Virus record (IMG/VR): IMGVR_UViG_3300046734_000277 | Span: 1 to 32,575 of that record | Length of the DNA: 32,575 nt | Origin: a virus | Direction: 5' to 3' (one strand) | In this document: positions 23,978-30,736 of the stretch, one piece after another | How positions within the stretch are numbered: the stretch's first letter is position 1 | How the letters are laid out: the number at the start of each line of letters is the position of its first letter | The notes under the pieces: generated by a model | The model's database searches: none | What the model was told of the DNA's origin: nothing | The model's input: the letters and a program-made list of their open reading frames with translations, nothing else | Program-made: the position numbers and the translations under genes

Positions 23978-24205
23978 ATGCAAAACTTATACAAACAATT
24001 AAAACCGGAATTCAGAAAAAAACTGAACGAAAACTGTAAGAAATACGAATCAGTGAGTAGAATCAAATACACTCTAATGTCTAAAACACTATGGCAAGAG
24101 CTATCTGTTAGTGATATCAAAGACTTAATATTATGGTCAAGCCTTGATACTAGAAAACTAACTATTGATGGCATGTTGTACGGTGATAATATTATTAAAC
24201 AATGA
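23978..24205 (+). CDS. 75-aa unknown early protein
   Basis: Starts MQNLYKQLKPEFRKKLNENC then KKYESVSRIKYTLMSKTLWQ, and carries ELSVSDIKDLILWS. It is probably a three-helix basic protein. I have the impression of relatives in marine phages but no function. It lies directly behind element copy 6 and overlaps the next gene by ATGA. Confidence 0.65.
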   Translation: MQNLYKQLKPEFRKKLNENCKKYESVSRIKYTLMSKTLWQELSVSDIKDLILWSSLDTRKLTIDGMLYGDNIIKQ

Positions 24206-24414
24206 ATTTACACACTAGTGCTCACGACAAAGTTTACGCTAAGATAAGAGCGATTGAAAACGAAATACAGGCAGACCAATTTGATATTGATAACGGTCTT
24301 GCAACTAGGTTTATACCTATGGAATTACACCTTAGCGTGATTGATTTCAAGAAAAGGCAGAAAGCCATATACGAATATATACTAAAATTAATAAATGAAA
24401 AACGAGAAAATTAA
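24202..24414 (+). CDS. 70-aa helical unknown protein
   Basis: Starts MNLHTSAHDKVYAKIRAIEN and ends YEYILKLINEKREN. Two long amphipathic helices (about 6-28 and 42-68) separated by LATRFIPMELHLS suggest a small helical hairpin or coiled-coil dimer. It overlaps the previous gene by 4 nt and the next by 20 nt. Confidence 0.62.
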   Translation: MNLHTSAHDKVYAKIRAIENEIQADQFDIDNGLATRFIPMELHLSVIDFKKRQKAIYEYILKLINEKREN

Positions 24415-24862
24415 TTATGATGACGTTGTAAACGCGTTAAGCGACGACGGTATCATGGAAGAACCAGATACAAACTGGATTCTTGAATATATTACTGCTA
24501 ACTACGGCGGTAACTTAGATAACACTAGTAGCTGGGCACAAGGTGCCGAAGGTTTACTAGTATATACTGAATCAACTGCAGATTCTTATGACGTATACGC
24601 ATGTACTAGCGAACATAATGGTCCAAGAGACTTTTGTAGTGATATATATTATTATTGTGACGGCGCGGAATTTGCTGAAAGAATATTAGATACACTATGC
24701 AACTATGAAAATGTGTGGGTTGCTGACCATGTATGGGATGAGATAGAAGATGATGTTGAATGTGCATTAGCAGAATGGTGGTCGGATGTATACGACGGTT
24801 TACATGAAGACAAAGTTGAAGAAATGATTAACGACGGATATGAGTACGACGAAGCAGAGTAA
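24395..24862 (+). CDS. very acidic 155-aa protein, possible DNA mimic
   Basis: By hand count about 41 Asp/Glu against 5 Lys/Arg, with many Trp and Tyr. Segments such as YEYDEAE, VWDEIEDDVECALAEW and SDVYDGLHEDKVEEMINDGY are acidic and helical. Known early phage proteins of this composition (for example T7 Ocr) mimic DNA and block restriction enzymes or RNA polymerase, but I see no homology to any of them, so a DNA-mimic role is only a suggestion. There is no signal or membrane segment. It overlaps its neighbours by 20 and 23 nt, in the transcript from element copy 6. Confidence 0.72.
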   Translation: MKNEKINYDDVVNALSDDGIMEEPDTNWILEYITANYGGNLDNTSSWAQGAEGLLVYTESTADSYDVYACTSEHNGPRDFCSDIYYYCDGAEFAERILDTLCNYENVWVADHVWDEIEDDVECALAEWWSDVYDGLHEDKVEEMINDGYEYDEAE

Positions 24863-25112
24863 ACCAGATTGGTTTAACGGTGATTGGTACACCACAGGTG
24901 ATACAGTTAGAAATCCGTTCAGCGGAGAAACATACAAATTAACCGGACCGGAATTAAGTATGTATGATTTTATAATCGGTGCAACATATACTGTTGAACA
25001 AGATTATAGTTTAAATTCTGATAACACCCAACAATTAATTGTAGACCTTGAAAAAGGTTTGAGATGGTTCAGACAAAATAACCCTAAAGCCTATATGGTA
25101 TTATTAGATTAA
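24840..25112 (+). CDS. 90-aa conserved phage hypothetical
   Basis: Starts MSTTKQSKPDWFNGDWYTTG, then DTVRNPFSGETYKLTGPELS and a C-terminal KGLRWFRQNNPKAYMVLLD. The KPDWFNGD..TGD.VRNPFSG pattern and the RWFRxNNPxAYMxLLD ending are shared with proteins I recall from cyanophages and other marine phages. No function is known. It overlaps the acidic protein gene by 23 nt and precedes the next ATG by 2 nt. Confidence 0.75.
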   Translation: MSTTKQSKPDWFNGDWYTTGDTVRNPFSGETYKLTGPELSMYDFIIGATYTVEQDYSLNSDNTQQLIVDLEKGLRWFRQNNPKAYMVLLD

Positions 25113-25114
25113 TT

Positions 25115-25555
25115 ATGGCAACAAGAAACTTAACAATGGTAGTGAACATAAAGCACTACAAAGAAGGCATTACACCTTCAAGCATGGCTAAATACAGTAA
25201 AGTTAATATGTATTTACACCACGACGGTTATCCTGAGTGGCAAGGTGTGCAATTAGCAAATTGGTTAAAAGTAAATAGCAGACAAGATGGTTCGGCAGTA
25301 GCGGCAAAGCTAGTATTTGATCATTACTATGACAGTTGCTATCTATATAACAACCCTGATGAAATAGACCATCAATATACTTATATTATATTTTACGGCG
25401 AAGACCCATTAATATTTTGTTATGACCAGTGGACTAGTAGGGAAGTATTTTGCTATACACCACAACAAATTCTCGATAAATATACAGATGACATGGAATA
25501 TACTGACTTTGCCGCTGGTGAAATTAGGAATGAGATGAGTTCAATTACAGACTAA
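25115..25555 (+). CDS. 146-aa conserved phage hypothetical (MATRNLT family)
   Basis: Starts MATRNLTMVVNIKHYKEGIT, followed by KVNMYLHHDGYPEWQGVQLA. The opening MATRNLT and the HDGYPEWQGVQL piece (elsewhere QWDGYPxGQG) mark a family common in phages with unknown function. The middle is rich in Tyr and Asp (FDHYYDSCYLYNNPDEIDHQ), perhaps with a metal-binding or nuclease-like site, though no motif is certain. Its TAA stop is the start of TAAATACGA in element copy 7. Confidence 0.75.
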   Translation: MATRNLTMVVNIKHYKEGITPSSMAKYSKVNMYLHHDGYPEWQGVQLANWLKVNSRQDGSAVAAKLVFDHYYDSCYLYNNPDEIDHQYTYIIFYGEDPLIFCYDQWTSREVFCYTPQQILDKYTDDMEYTDFAAGEIRNEMSSITD

Positions 25556-25579
25556 ATACGAATATATATGGATAATATA
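25546..25579 (+). promoter_or_regulatory. repeated 34-bp early element, copy 7
   Basis: TACAGACTAAATACGA, 9-nt spacer ATATATATG, GATAATATA. It contains the upstream stop codon and precedes the ATG at 25583 by 3 nt. It is the last copy and would drive the ligase-to-sigma gene block. Confidence 0.82.
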
Positions 25580-25582
25580 AAT

Positions 25583-25861
25583 ATGAGTGAGGAAGAATAT
25601 AAAGCATTATATAACCGAATTAAAATAGATTTATATGATGAGTTTATTAATCCTGAAACCGCTAATTACGGAGCTGATGTCATACGACAAAAGGAAGCTA
25701 AGGAAGATATATACTCCGATATAGTTTCAGAAAAAGAAATTATATGGGACGAAATAAAACAACTAACTTCTGTAATGAAAAAGTATGAAGCAGATGAAGA
25801 ATATGAACACGCTGCGTTTATGAAAAAAAGAATAAATAACCTTAAAAAAAGATTAAAATGA
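25583..25861 (+). CDS. 92-aa coiled-coil protein with UVR-like motif
   Basis: Starts MSEEEYKALYNRIKIDLYDE. The C-terminal helix pair (about residues 58-91, including YEADEEYEHAAFMKKRINNL) matches the UVR motif of UvrB/UvrC and McsA, a helical hairpin used for protein-protein contact. An upstream in-frame ATG (25568) would place the start inside element copy 7, so I chose 25583. It overlaps the ligase start by 4 nt, which fits a repair-linked role, but it lacks any catalytic domain. Confidence 0.66.
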   Translation: MSEEEYKALYNRIKIDLYDEFINPETANYGADVIRQKEAKEDIYSDIVSEKEIIWDEIKQLTSVMKKYEADEEYEHAAFMKKRINNLKKRLK

Positions 25862-26706
25862 TAAAACCAATGCTAGCCCACAAGTTTGATATCAACAGAG
25901 TTGATTATACACAACCAGAAGGCTACTACATCCAACCAAAGCTTGACGGCATCAGATGCGTATTTACAGCAAACGGTGCGTGGTCACGTAACGACAAAAA
26001 GTTTATGAACCTTAAACATATTGAAATGGCTCTTAAACCTTTCTTTGAACAACAACCTGATGTAGTACTTGACGGCGAATTGTATAATCATAAGTTGAAA
26101 CACGATTTTGAAAAAATCATTTCGCTTGTGAGAAAGCAAAAGCCAACCGAAGAAGACAGACGTAATGCACAACACCTAATACAGTTTCATGTATACGATT
26201 ATTTTTCAATGGATTCTCATTATGAAAAGTACTCAACTAGAATGCACAACTTAAATGTTGCAGACTTCTATTGTGCAAGTATCAAACACGTACCATCTTA
26301 CAAAGTAAGAAAACACGAAGAAGCTTTGAATATGCACTGCGACGCGTTTCTCTCTAACGGTTACGAGGGCTCTATACTACGTGACGGTAGCGCTTTATAT
26401 AAGCACGGCCGATCTTACGGGTTAATGAAGTTCAAAGACTTTAGCGACACCGAAGCGACAATCGTGGGCTATGAAATTGGTAAAGGTAAACGAACAGGCA
26501 CGCTTGGTAAGTTCCTAATGATGGATGATGATGGCAACAAGTTTGGTTGTCCTCCTGGTAAAGGTTACAATTACAAAGACCTGAAGAATATGCTTGAAAA
26601 CATTCAAGACTATATTGGCCAGCGTGCTACGTTTACTTATTTTCAAAGAACTAACGCGGGTAGTTACAGACACCCATTATTTAAATGTATCAGAAATTAT
26701 GAGTAA
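25858..26706 (+). CDS. ATP-dependent DNA ligase
   Basis: A 282-aa minimal ATP-dependent ligase that seals nicks with a 5' phosphate and 3' OH. Motif I is QPKLDGIRC with the predicted adenylated Lys28. Motif III is VVLDGELYN, motif IV GYEGSILRDG, and motif V YGLMKFKDF with its Lys. An OB-fold region follows (EATIVGYEIGKGKRTGTLGK and QRATFTYFQRTNAGSYRHPL). There is no N-terminal DNA-binding domain, as in other small phage ligases. The start overlaps the UVR-like gene by 4 nt. It probably joins Okazaki fragments and recombination products. Confidence 0.94.
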   Translation: MIKPMLAHKFDINRVDYTQPEGYYIQPKLDGIRCVFTANGAWSRNDKKFMNLKHIEMALKPFFEQQPDVVLDGELYNHKLKHDFEKIISLVRKQKPTEEDRRNAQHLIQFHVYDYFSMDSHYEKYSTRMHNLNVADFYCASIKHVPSYKVRKHEEALNMHCDAFLSNGYEGSILRDGSALYKHGRSYGLMKFKDFSDTEATIVGYEIGKGKRTGTLGKFLMMDDDGNKFGCPPGKGYNYKDLKNMLENIQDYIGQRATFTYFQRTNAGSYRHPLFKCIRNYE

Positions 26707-26809
26707 ACTAATATGGCAATTATACAATGATAATATGATTAGCGAAGAAGTAGCTAACTTATTACTAGATAAACATTATAACAGATTAAATAACAAAAGA
26801 TATGACTAG
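26699..26809 (+). CDS. 36-aa small unknown peptide
   Basis: MSKLIWQLYNDNMISEEVAN then LLLDKHYNRLNNKRYD. It is a helical peptide that starts 8 nt before the end of the ligase stop codon and ends 8 nt inside the next gene. A longer frame to 26594 exists but lies inside the ligase gene and is rejected. Moderate support from tight packing only. Confidence 0.5.
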   Translation: MSKLIWQLYNDNMISEEVANLLLDKHYNRLNNKRYD

Positions 26810-26990
26810 AGATATAATAATTGATAGAGTAATACAAAAAATTAAATCACGTTCAGACGTCGGCTTTAAAAAGTACGGAGTTACATTAAAAGATGACGAT
26901 CAACCTCTTGATGTATGGCTAACACATATACAAGAGGAATTAATGGACGCAGTTAATTATATTGAAAAAGCTAAAGACGTATTAAAATAA
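26802..26990 (+). CDS. MazG-like NTP pyrophosphohydrolase-type small protein
   Basis: A 62-aa all-helical protein starting MTRDIIIDRVIQKIKSRSDV with GFKKYGVTLKDDDQPLDVWL and EELMDAVNYIEKA. The KYG...L..W...QEELMDA.NY pattern with the EE..DA acidic cluster matches small phage relatives of the MazG/dUTPase alpha-helical superfamily, which hydrolyse (d)NTPs to monophosphates. At this length it covers only the core helices, and must multimerise if active. It overlaps the next start by one base (TAATG). Confidence 0.65.
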   Translation: MTRDIIIDRVIQKIKSRSDVGFKKYGVTLKDDDQPLDVWLTHIQEELMDAVNYIEKAKDVLK

Positions 26991-27550
26991 TGAATATATT
27001 TTACTTACATGACGACCCTCGGTTGGCGGCATCATATGTGTACGACAAGCATAAAGTTAAGATGATTTTGGAATCAGCGCAGATGTTATGCACGGCACAC
27101 CATGCTCTTGGTAATGGTCACAATGCACCTTACAAGCAAGCACATTTAAACCACCCGTCAACTATCTGGGTCCGATCAAATGCTTTACATTACGATTGGC
27201 TATGGAATCATATGATTGCATTAGGTGATGAATATACAAAACGTTATGGTAAAAAACATTTATCAATACGTAAAATGATAGACTATGACATGTGGTCTTA
27301 TCCATCAAATATTCCTCACAAACCATTCGAACACCCTCCACAGTGTATGCCAGACGAATATAAACGACCGCATGCTATACACGGTTATTGGAATTACTAT
27401 ATAAATGATAAATTTAAAGTTTGTAATAAAAATGAAACACCTTATAAAACGCCTCCTGTCCGCGTTATGGACGATTACTTTAATGGCAACGGTAGCTCTA
27501 ATATCATCTTTAGCCACGATGATATGGGCAGTAGACTTGCCACCGGATGA
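26990..27550 (+). CDS. DenV-like family conserved phage protein
   Basis: A 186-aa protein starting MNIFYLHDDPRLAASYVYDK, with HKVKMILESAQMLCTAHHAL and HLNHPSTIWVRSNALHYDWL. PHKPFEHPPQCMPDEYK and IHGYWNYYINDKFKVC follow. This His/Asp-rich pattern defines a family widespread in phages that is often annotated as distantly related to pyrimidine-dimer glycosylase (DenV), an excision-repair enzyme; I cannot confirm catalytic residues. The last about 35 residues (after TPPVRVMDDY) look unlike family members and overlap another open frame. It sits in the ligase block, consistent with DNA repair. Confidence 0.72.
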   Translation: MNIFYLHDDPRLAASYVYDKHKVKMILESAQMLCTAHHALGNGHNAPYKQAHLNHPSTIWVRSNALHYDWLWNHMIALGDEYTKRYGKKHLSIRKMIDYDMWSYPSNIPHKPFEHPPQCMPDEYKRPHAIHGYWNYYINDKFKVCNKNETPYKTPPVRVMDDYFNGNGSSNIIFSHDDMGSRLATG

Positions 27551-27731
27551 TTATACTTTGCTAAATACCAGGTGGTTAAACTGGCCAGTACAAGAATATT
27601 ATTCAAGAGAGAATATAGAACTATTAATTGAAGGACCAAAACAAATAACACTTAAAGATTATGAGCAAGACGAGACAACATATATTGCATCAATACAAAG
27701 TAAACTTATTCGGGTTAGCCGACAAAATTAA
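27432..27731 (+). CDS. 99-aa protein with signal anchor, overlapping the preceding gene
   Basis: Starts MKHLIKRLLSALWTITLMAT then VALISSLATMIWAVDLPPDD. It has a basic start, a hydrophobic stretch (about 8-33) and an AVD that could be a cleavage site, so it is either anchored in the inner membrane or exported. The remainder (NTRWLNWPVQEYYSRENIEL) is soluble. The first 119 nt overlap the preceding gene in another frame; shorter starts at 27483 or 27519 would reduce this. The part after 27550 is not covered by the preceding gene. No family recognised. Confidence 0.5.
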   Translation: MKHLIKRLLSALWTITLMATVALISSLATMIWAVDLPPDDYTLLNTRWLNWPVQEYYSRENIELLIEGPKQITLKDYEQDETTYIASIQSKLIRVSRQN

Positions 27732-27780
27732 AAAGTTTAGAAAACCATATAAAAGAAAGGCGACGAAAGCTAATAAATAA
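27661..27780 (+). CDS. 39-aa basic peptide
   Basis: MSKTRQHILHQYKVNLFGLA then DKIKKFRKPYKRKATKANK. It is strongly basic in its second half, and may be DNA- or RNA-binding. It overlaps the end of the signal-anchor frame by 71 nt, so at most moderately supported; it fills the space up to the following gene. Confidence 0.45.
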   Translation: MSKTRQHILHQYKVNLFGLADKIKKFRKPYKRKATKANK

Positions 27781-27797
27781 TAATTAGTAGACAGCTA

Positions 27798-28415
27798 ATG
27801 TCACAAAGAAATTTTAAATACTTACATGATAATAGAATTATATACGGGAGAACCCCAATCACGGATGTTCCTACCGAATCAACTGATATATATGATTATT
27901 ATGAAAACGGTACTTATCAATGTTATGCTTTATTTAGAAGCAAGGCTAAGATCACTACATATAAAAGTTTAAAGTGGCATTTTTTAGTTATACAACATTT
28001 GAATGGTGATTTAAATATGAAAGAACTTAAAAGAGTATTTGAATATATAGCCAATGTTAAAAATAACTTTGTTACGTTTACAATGTCACGTGGTGCATTT
28101 GATAAATTAGTTAATGAAGTTTTTATAACTGATGCTGAACGCCCACCCAAAAACAGAATTAGAAAAGTAATATTTAAACCTAACAAAATACTTACATTGT
28201 CTGAAAAACTAAGTATTGTTGGCCAATTGATTGGTAGAAGTAAAAAAATAGTTGAAGAAGATATTTACCAATGCATGTTAGATTTAAATGACGACAAACA
28301 AAAGATAACCATAAATAAGCTTGCTAAGCTTTTGGAATGTTCAACAAGAACTATATACAGAAATATGGGCAACCAACTTAAAATTGAAAAAGAACTTTTA
28401 AATAAAGAACTATGA
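27798..28415 (+). CDS. HTH protein, probable regulator or replication initiator
   Basis: A 205-aa protein starting MSQRNFKYLHDNRIIYGRTP. Residues 45-130 form a mixed domain (LKWHFLVIQHLNGDLNMKEL). The C-terminus at about 171-192 is a clear helix-turn-helix, INKLAKLLECSTRTIYRNMG, followed by a charged helix. The layout (large N-terminal domain, C-terminal HTH) fits either a transcription regulator or a replication initiator; the N-terminal domain is not recognised. It overlaps the sigma-like gene by 4 nt, so the two are translated together and may work together in switching transcription. Confidence 0.7.
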   Translation: MSQRNFKYLHDNRIIYGRTPITDVPTESTDIYDYYENGTYQCYALFRSKAKITTYKSLKWHFLVIQHLNGDLNMKELKRVFEYIANVKNNFVTFTMSRGAFDKLVNEVFITDAERPPKNRIRKVIFKPNKILTLSEKLSIVGQLIGRSKKIVEEDIYQCMLDLNDDKQKITINKLAKLLECSTRTIYRNMGNQLKIEKELLNKEL

Positions 28416-29176
28416 GAAAATATAATATTCAAAATTATATTAGATACAAAAACGACGTAGAAAAACAATTAGAGAGAGTCAGAAAGCCAATTAATGGTGA
28501 CTATACAGATTTAACTGATGAAGAAATTAAAATTAACTTTCTTCCTTTAGTTGTTACTCTTGCACATAAACAATCTACGTCAGATCAAGCATCAGGTGTA
28601 TTAAGTATACTTGATTTGTTTCAAGAAGGTAATGCGGGCTTATGCTCTGCTGTAAATAAATTAGACAGAACTATTTTAGCTGAGTCTGAAGATCAAGAAA
28701 AGACTTTGAAGTCATTCTTATCAAAAAGAATTAAAGGCGCGATACGGAGGTCTGTAGATATGCACAGAGGTGAGATTAGAATACCAGAACATAAACTAAA
28801 TGAAATTAGGCGTAATCCAAAAGATGAAAAGATGGTTGCTATGTTTTTCAATAGTGTATTTTCTAGTATTGATGATAAACCTAATGATGATGATAATATG
28901 GCTTATCAAGTTATAGATAAGTCTGAACCATATAATATAGCTTTACTCAATACATATTTATTGTCACTGATGAGAACACATTTAACACCAGTGCAATACG
29001 ATGTATTAAGAATGAGCTACGGACTAGACTGTGATAAACATTCTGCGAATGAAATTGCAGCTAAACTAGGAATCAATGTTGCGACTGCTCATGTACGTAT
29101 TTCGCAGATAAAACGGGATGCTATACATCTTCTTATCGAAAACGTAGATAGCTCGCAAGTGCTTGATTACCTGTAA
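28412..29176 (+). CDS. phage-encoded sigma-70-like factor
   Basis: A 254-aa protein. Region 2 spans about residues 38-118: LSILDLFQEGNAGLCSAVNK is the polymerase-binding 2.2 core, followed by FLSKRIKGAIRRSVDMHRGE for 2.3-2.4. EIRIPEHKLNEI continues as region 3.0, close to the RIPVHM of sigma-70. Region 4 spans about 185-242, with THLTPVQYDVLRMSYGLDCD and the -35-binding helix-turn-helix IAAKLGINVATAHVRISQIK. Region 1 and most of region 3 are absent, giving a size between primary and ECF sigma factors. It should direct host core polymerase to phage promoters. It is the last gene of its block; a small hairpin follows. Confidence 0.9.
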   Translation: MRKYNIQNYIRYKNDVEKQLERVRKPINGDYTDLTDEEIKINFLPLVVTLAHKQSTSDQASGVLSILDLFQEGNAGLCSAVNKLDRTILAESEDQEKTLKSFLSKRIKGAIRRSVDMHRGEIRIPEHKLNEIRRNPKDEKMVAMFFNSVFSSIDDKPNDDDNMAYQVIDKSEPYNIALLNTYLLSLMRTHLTPVQYDVLRMSYGLDCDKHSANEIAAKLGINVATAHVRISQIKRDAIHLLIENVDSSQVLDYL

Positions 29177-29180
29177 GTTA

Positions 29181-29195
29181 CGGTAGTAAATACCG
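29181..29195 (+). terminator. small hairpin after the sigma-like gene, possible weak terminator
   Basis: CGGTA-GTAAA-TACCG is a perfect 5-bp stem with a 5-nt loop, 4 nt after the sigma gene stop. It is followed by CTTAAGTTTAATTTTTAATA, so the T-rich stretch is interrupted and starts late. It may be an inefficient terminator or processing site between the sigma block and the recombination block. Confidence 0.4.
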
Positions 29196-29230
29196 CTTAA
29201 GTTTAATTTTTAATATGTAATTATATTAGT

Positions 29231-29776
29231 ATGACCATAAACCAAAAACTTGCAACCCTGCAAACAAAATTTAAATCGAAGAAAAGTAGATTTAATTCAT
29301 TCGGCAAATATTACTTTAGGTCAGCCGAAGACATTCTCGAAAGCATAAAACCCTTTCTCTTAGAGTTAGGAGTCGCAGTCACGATTAATGAAGAATTAAT
29401 TGAAACTAATCCTATGCCTATAATTCAAACAACTGCAAAGTTGTTAGATCAAGATGGTATGGAATTAACGGCTGTTGCGATAGTTGGTGTGGATCTCAAC
29501 CAAAAAGGTATGCAGACTCCACAACAATTTGGTAGTGCATCGAGTTACGCAAAAAAATATGCGTTAGGTAATTTATTATTAATTGATGATACTCAAGACA
29601 GTGATGCAACAAACGATCACGGCAAAAAAAGTTCAGCTTTCAAAGCAAAGCCTAAACAAGCTTTAGCTGATGTACAAAAAGCAATAGACTATATCAAAGC
29701 CGGTGGAAAGATTGATGCAATCAAAGCTAAGTATCAATTAACTTCAGAACAAGAAAAGAAGTTAACAACACTTTAG
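29231..29776 (+). CDS. ERF-family single-strand annealing protein
   Basis: A 181-aa protein that should anneal complementary single strands during phage recombination. Diagnostic parts are the KSKKSRFNSFGKYYFRSAED opening, ILESIKPFLLELGVAVTI and PQQFGSASSYAKKYALGNLL followed by LIDDTQDSDA, the classic ERF signature. Residues 130-181 form a Lys/Ala-rich tail (helical, KPKQALADVQKAIDYIK) likely for partner contact. Its start lies 54 nt after the sigma gene, the longest gap in this part, so a new transcript may begin here. It is directly followed by an exonuclease gene with a 1-nt gap, a typical annealase-exonuclease pair. Confidence 0.92.
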   Translation: MTINQKLATLQTKFKSKKSRFNSFGKYYFRSAEDILESIKPFLLELGVAVTINEELIETNPMPIIQTTAKLLDQDGMELTAVAIVGVDLNQKGMQTPQQFGSASSYAKKYALGNLLLIDDTQDSDATNDHGKKSSAFKAKPKQALADVQKAIDYIKAGGKIDAIKAKYQLTSEQEKKLTTL

Positions 29777-29777
29777 T

Positions 29778-30509
29778 ATGGACAAGACAAAGGTATTAGA
29801 AAAATTAAAGTTAGATGAAAACTATTATGGAGACTTTGGTAAACAATTTCTTAGCAATAGTGATATTAAAACTTTACTAACTAATCCCTTAGCCCTTGGC
29901 ATACAATCCAAACCAAGCCCAGCATTTCTTGTAGGTGGATATTTCCACACTGCGATACTTGAACCTGACAAGCTTAAAAAATATAAGGTTATCGAAAGTA
30001 GTACAAGAAATACAAAAGCATACAAAGAAATGTCTGGTGGTGAACTTTGTTTATTACAAAAAGAAGTTGACCAAATAGAATTGATGACACAAAAAATATT
30101 AGAAAACGACGTATGTCGTGGACTAATCAAAGGCATTGATGTTGAGTATGAGAAGCCTGGCTTAGCAGAACTTGAAGGCGCTTTATGGAAAGGTAAAGCT
30201 GATATTGTAAACCATGACGAAAAGCTTATAATTGATTTGAAAACAACCAAAGATATAAACTCTTTCAAGTGGTCTGCTAACCGTTTTAATTACGACAGTC
30301 AAGCATATATCTACAGTAAATTATTTGGATATGAATTTGTGTTTATAGTTATTGATAAGGAAACGCATCAAATAGCTGTTATGGATTGTTCACCTGATTT
30401 TTATTCGTCAGGTGCTGACAAGGTAAAGAGAGCAGTAGAAGCTTACGATTTATTCTACAAAACAGAAGGGTTTGAACCTTCACAATTTTTTATTAACTTA
30501 ACACTTTAA
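29778..30509 (+). CDS. PD-(D/E)xK exonuclease, RecE-like
   Basis: A 243-aa nuclease of the RecE/lambda-exonuclease type, expected to resect DNA ends 5' to 3' and load the annealing protein. Motifs are GGYFHTAILEPDKL with His57, then WKGKADIVN with Asp142, then LIIDLKTTKD with Asp153 and Lys155 (the D...DxK core), followed by QAYIYSKLFGYEFVFIVIDK. The N-terminal SNSDIKTLLTNPLALG segment is usual in this family. It lies next to the ERF gene with a single-base gap and is followed by a small unknown gene 7 nt later. Confidence 0.9.
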   Translation: MDKTKVLEKLKLDENYYGDFGKQFLSNSDIKTLLTNPLALGIQSKPSPAFLVGGYFHTAILEPDKLKKYKVIESSTRNTKAYKEMSGGELCLLQKEVDQIELMTQKILENDVCRGLIKGIDVEYEKPGLAELEGALWKGKADIVNHDEKLIIDLKTTKDINSFKWSANRFNYDSQAYIYSKLFGYEFVFIVIDKETHQIAVMDCSPDFYSSGADKVKRAVEAYDLFYKTEGFEPSQFFINLTL

Positions 30510-30516
30510 TTTAATT

Positions 30517-30735
30517 ATGGCAAGAAGAAAGAAAGCAACAACAAAATTATGTGCAATGACTGGAATGACATTTCCAACGTCAGAATTTTACGCTAACAAA
30601 ACTTCAGCAGATGGATTGCATGCGTATAGCAAAAAAGCAGATAACTTCAGAAGAAGATTACAAGCTACAGGAGCTACAGTAGGAACTACTGAGCTAAGAA
30701 CTATGTTCAATAATTTATTTCAAACAGCAGTATAA
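30517..30735 (+). CDS. 72-aa unknown basic phage protein
   Basis: Starts MARRKKATTKLCAMTGMTFP, then TSEFYANKTSADGLHAYSKK. The CxxTG.T.P.SEFY piece resembles half of a short zinc-binding or HNH-flanking region, but only one cysteine is present, so zinc binding is unlikely. It is basic at the N-terminus and helical after residue 40. It stands between the exonuclease and the SSB-like gene, so a role in recombination or replication is possible. Confidence 0.68.
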   Translation: MARRKKATTKLCAMTGMTFPTSEFYANKTSADGLHAYSKKADNFRRRLQATGATVGTTELRTMFNNLFQTAV

Positions 30736-30736
30736 T

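Noticed and set aside
29187-29230. TAAATACCG before the ERF gene as another copy of the early element
   Set aside because: The TAAATAC belongs to a perfect hairpin and there is no right block; the start is better explained by readthrough or an unseen promoter.
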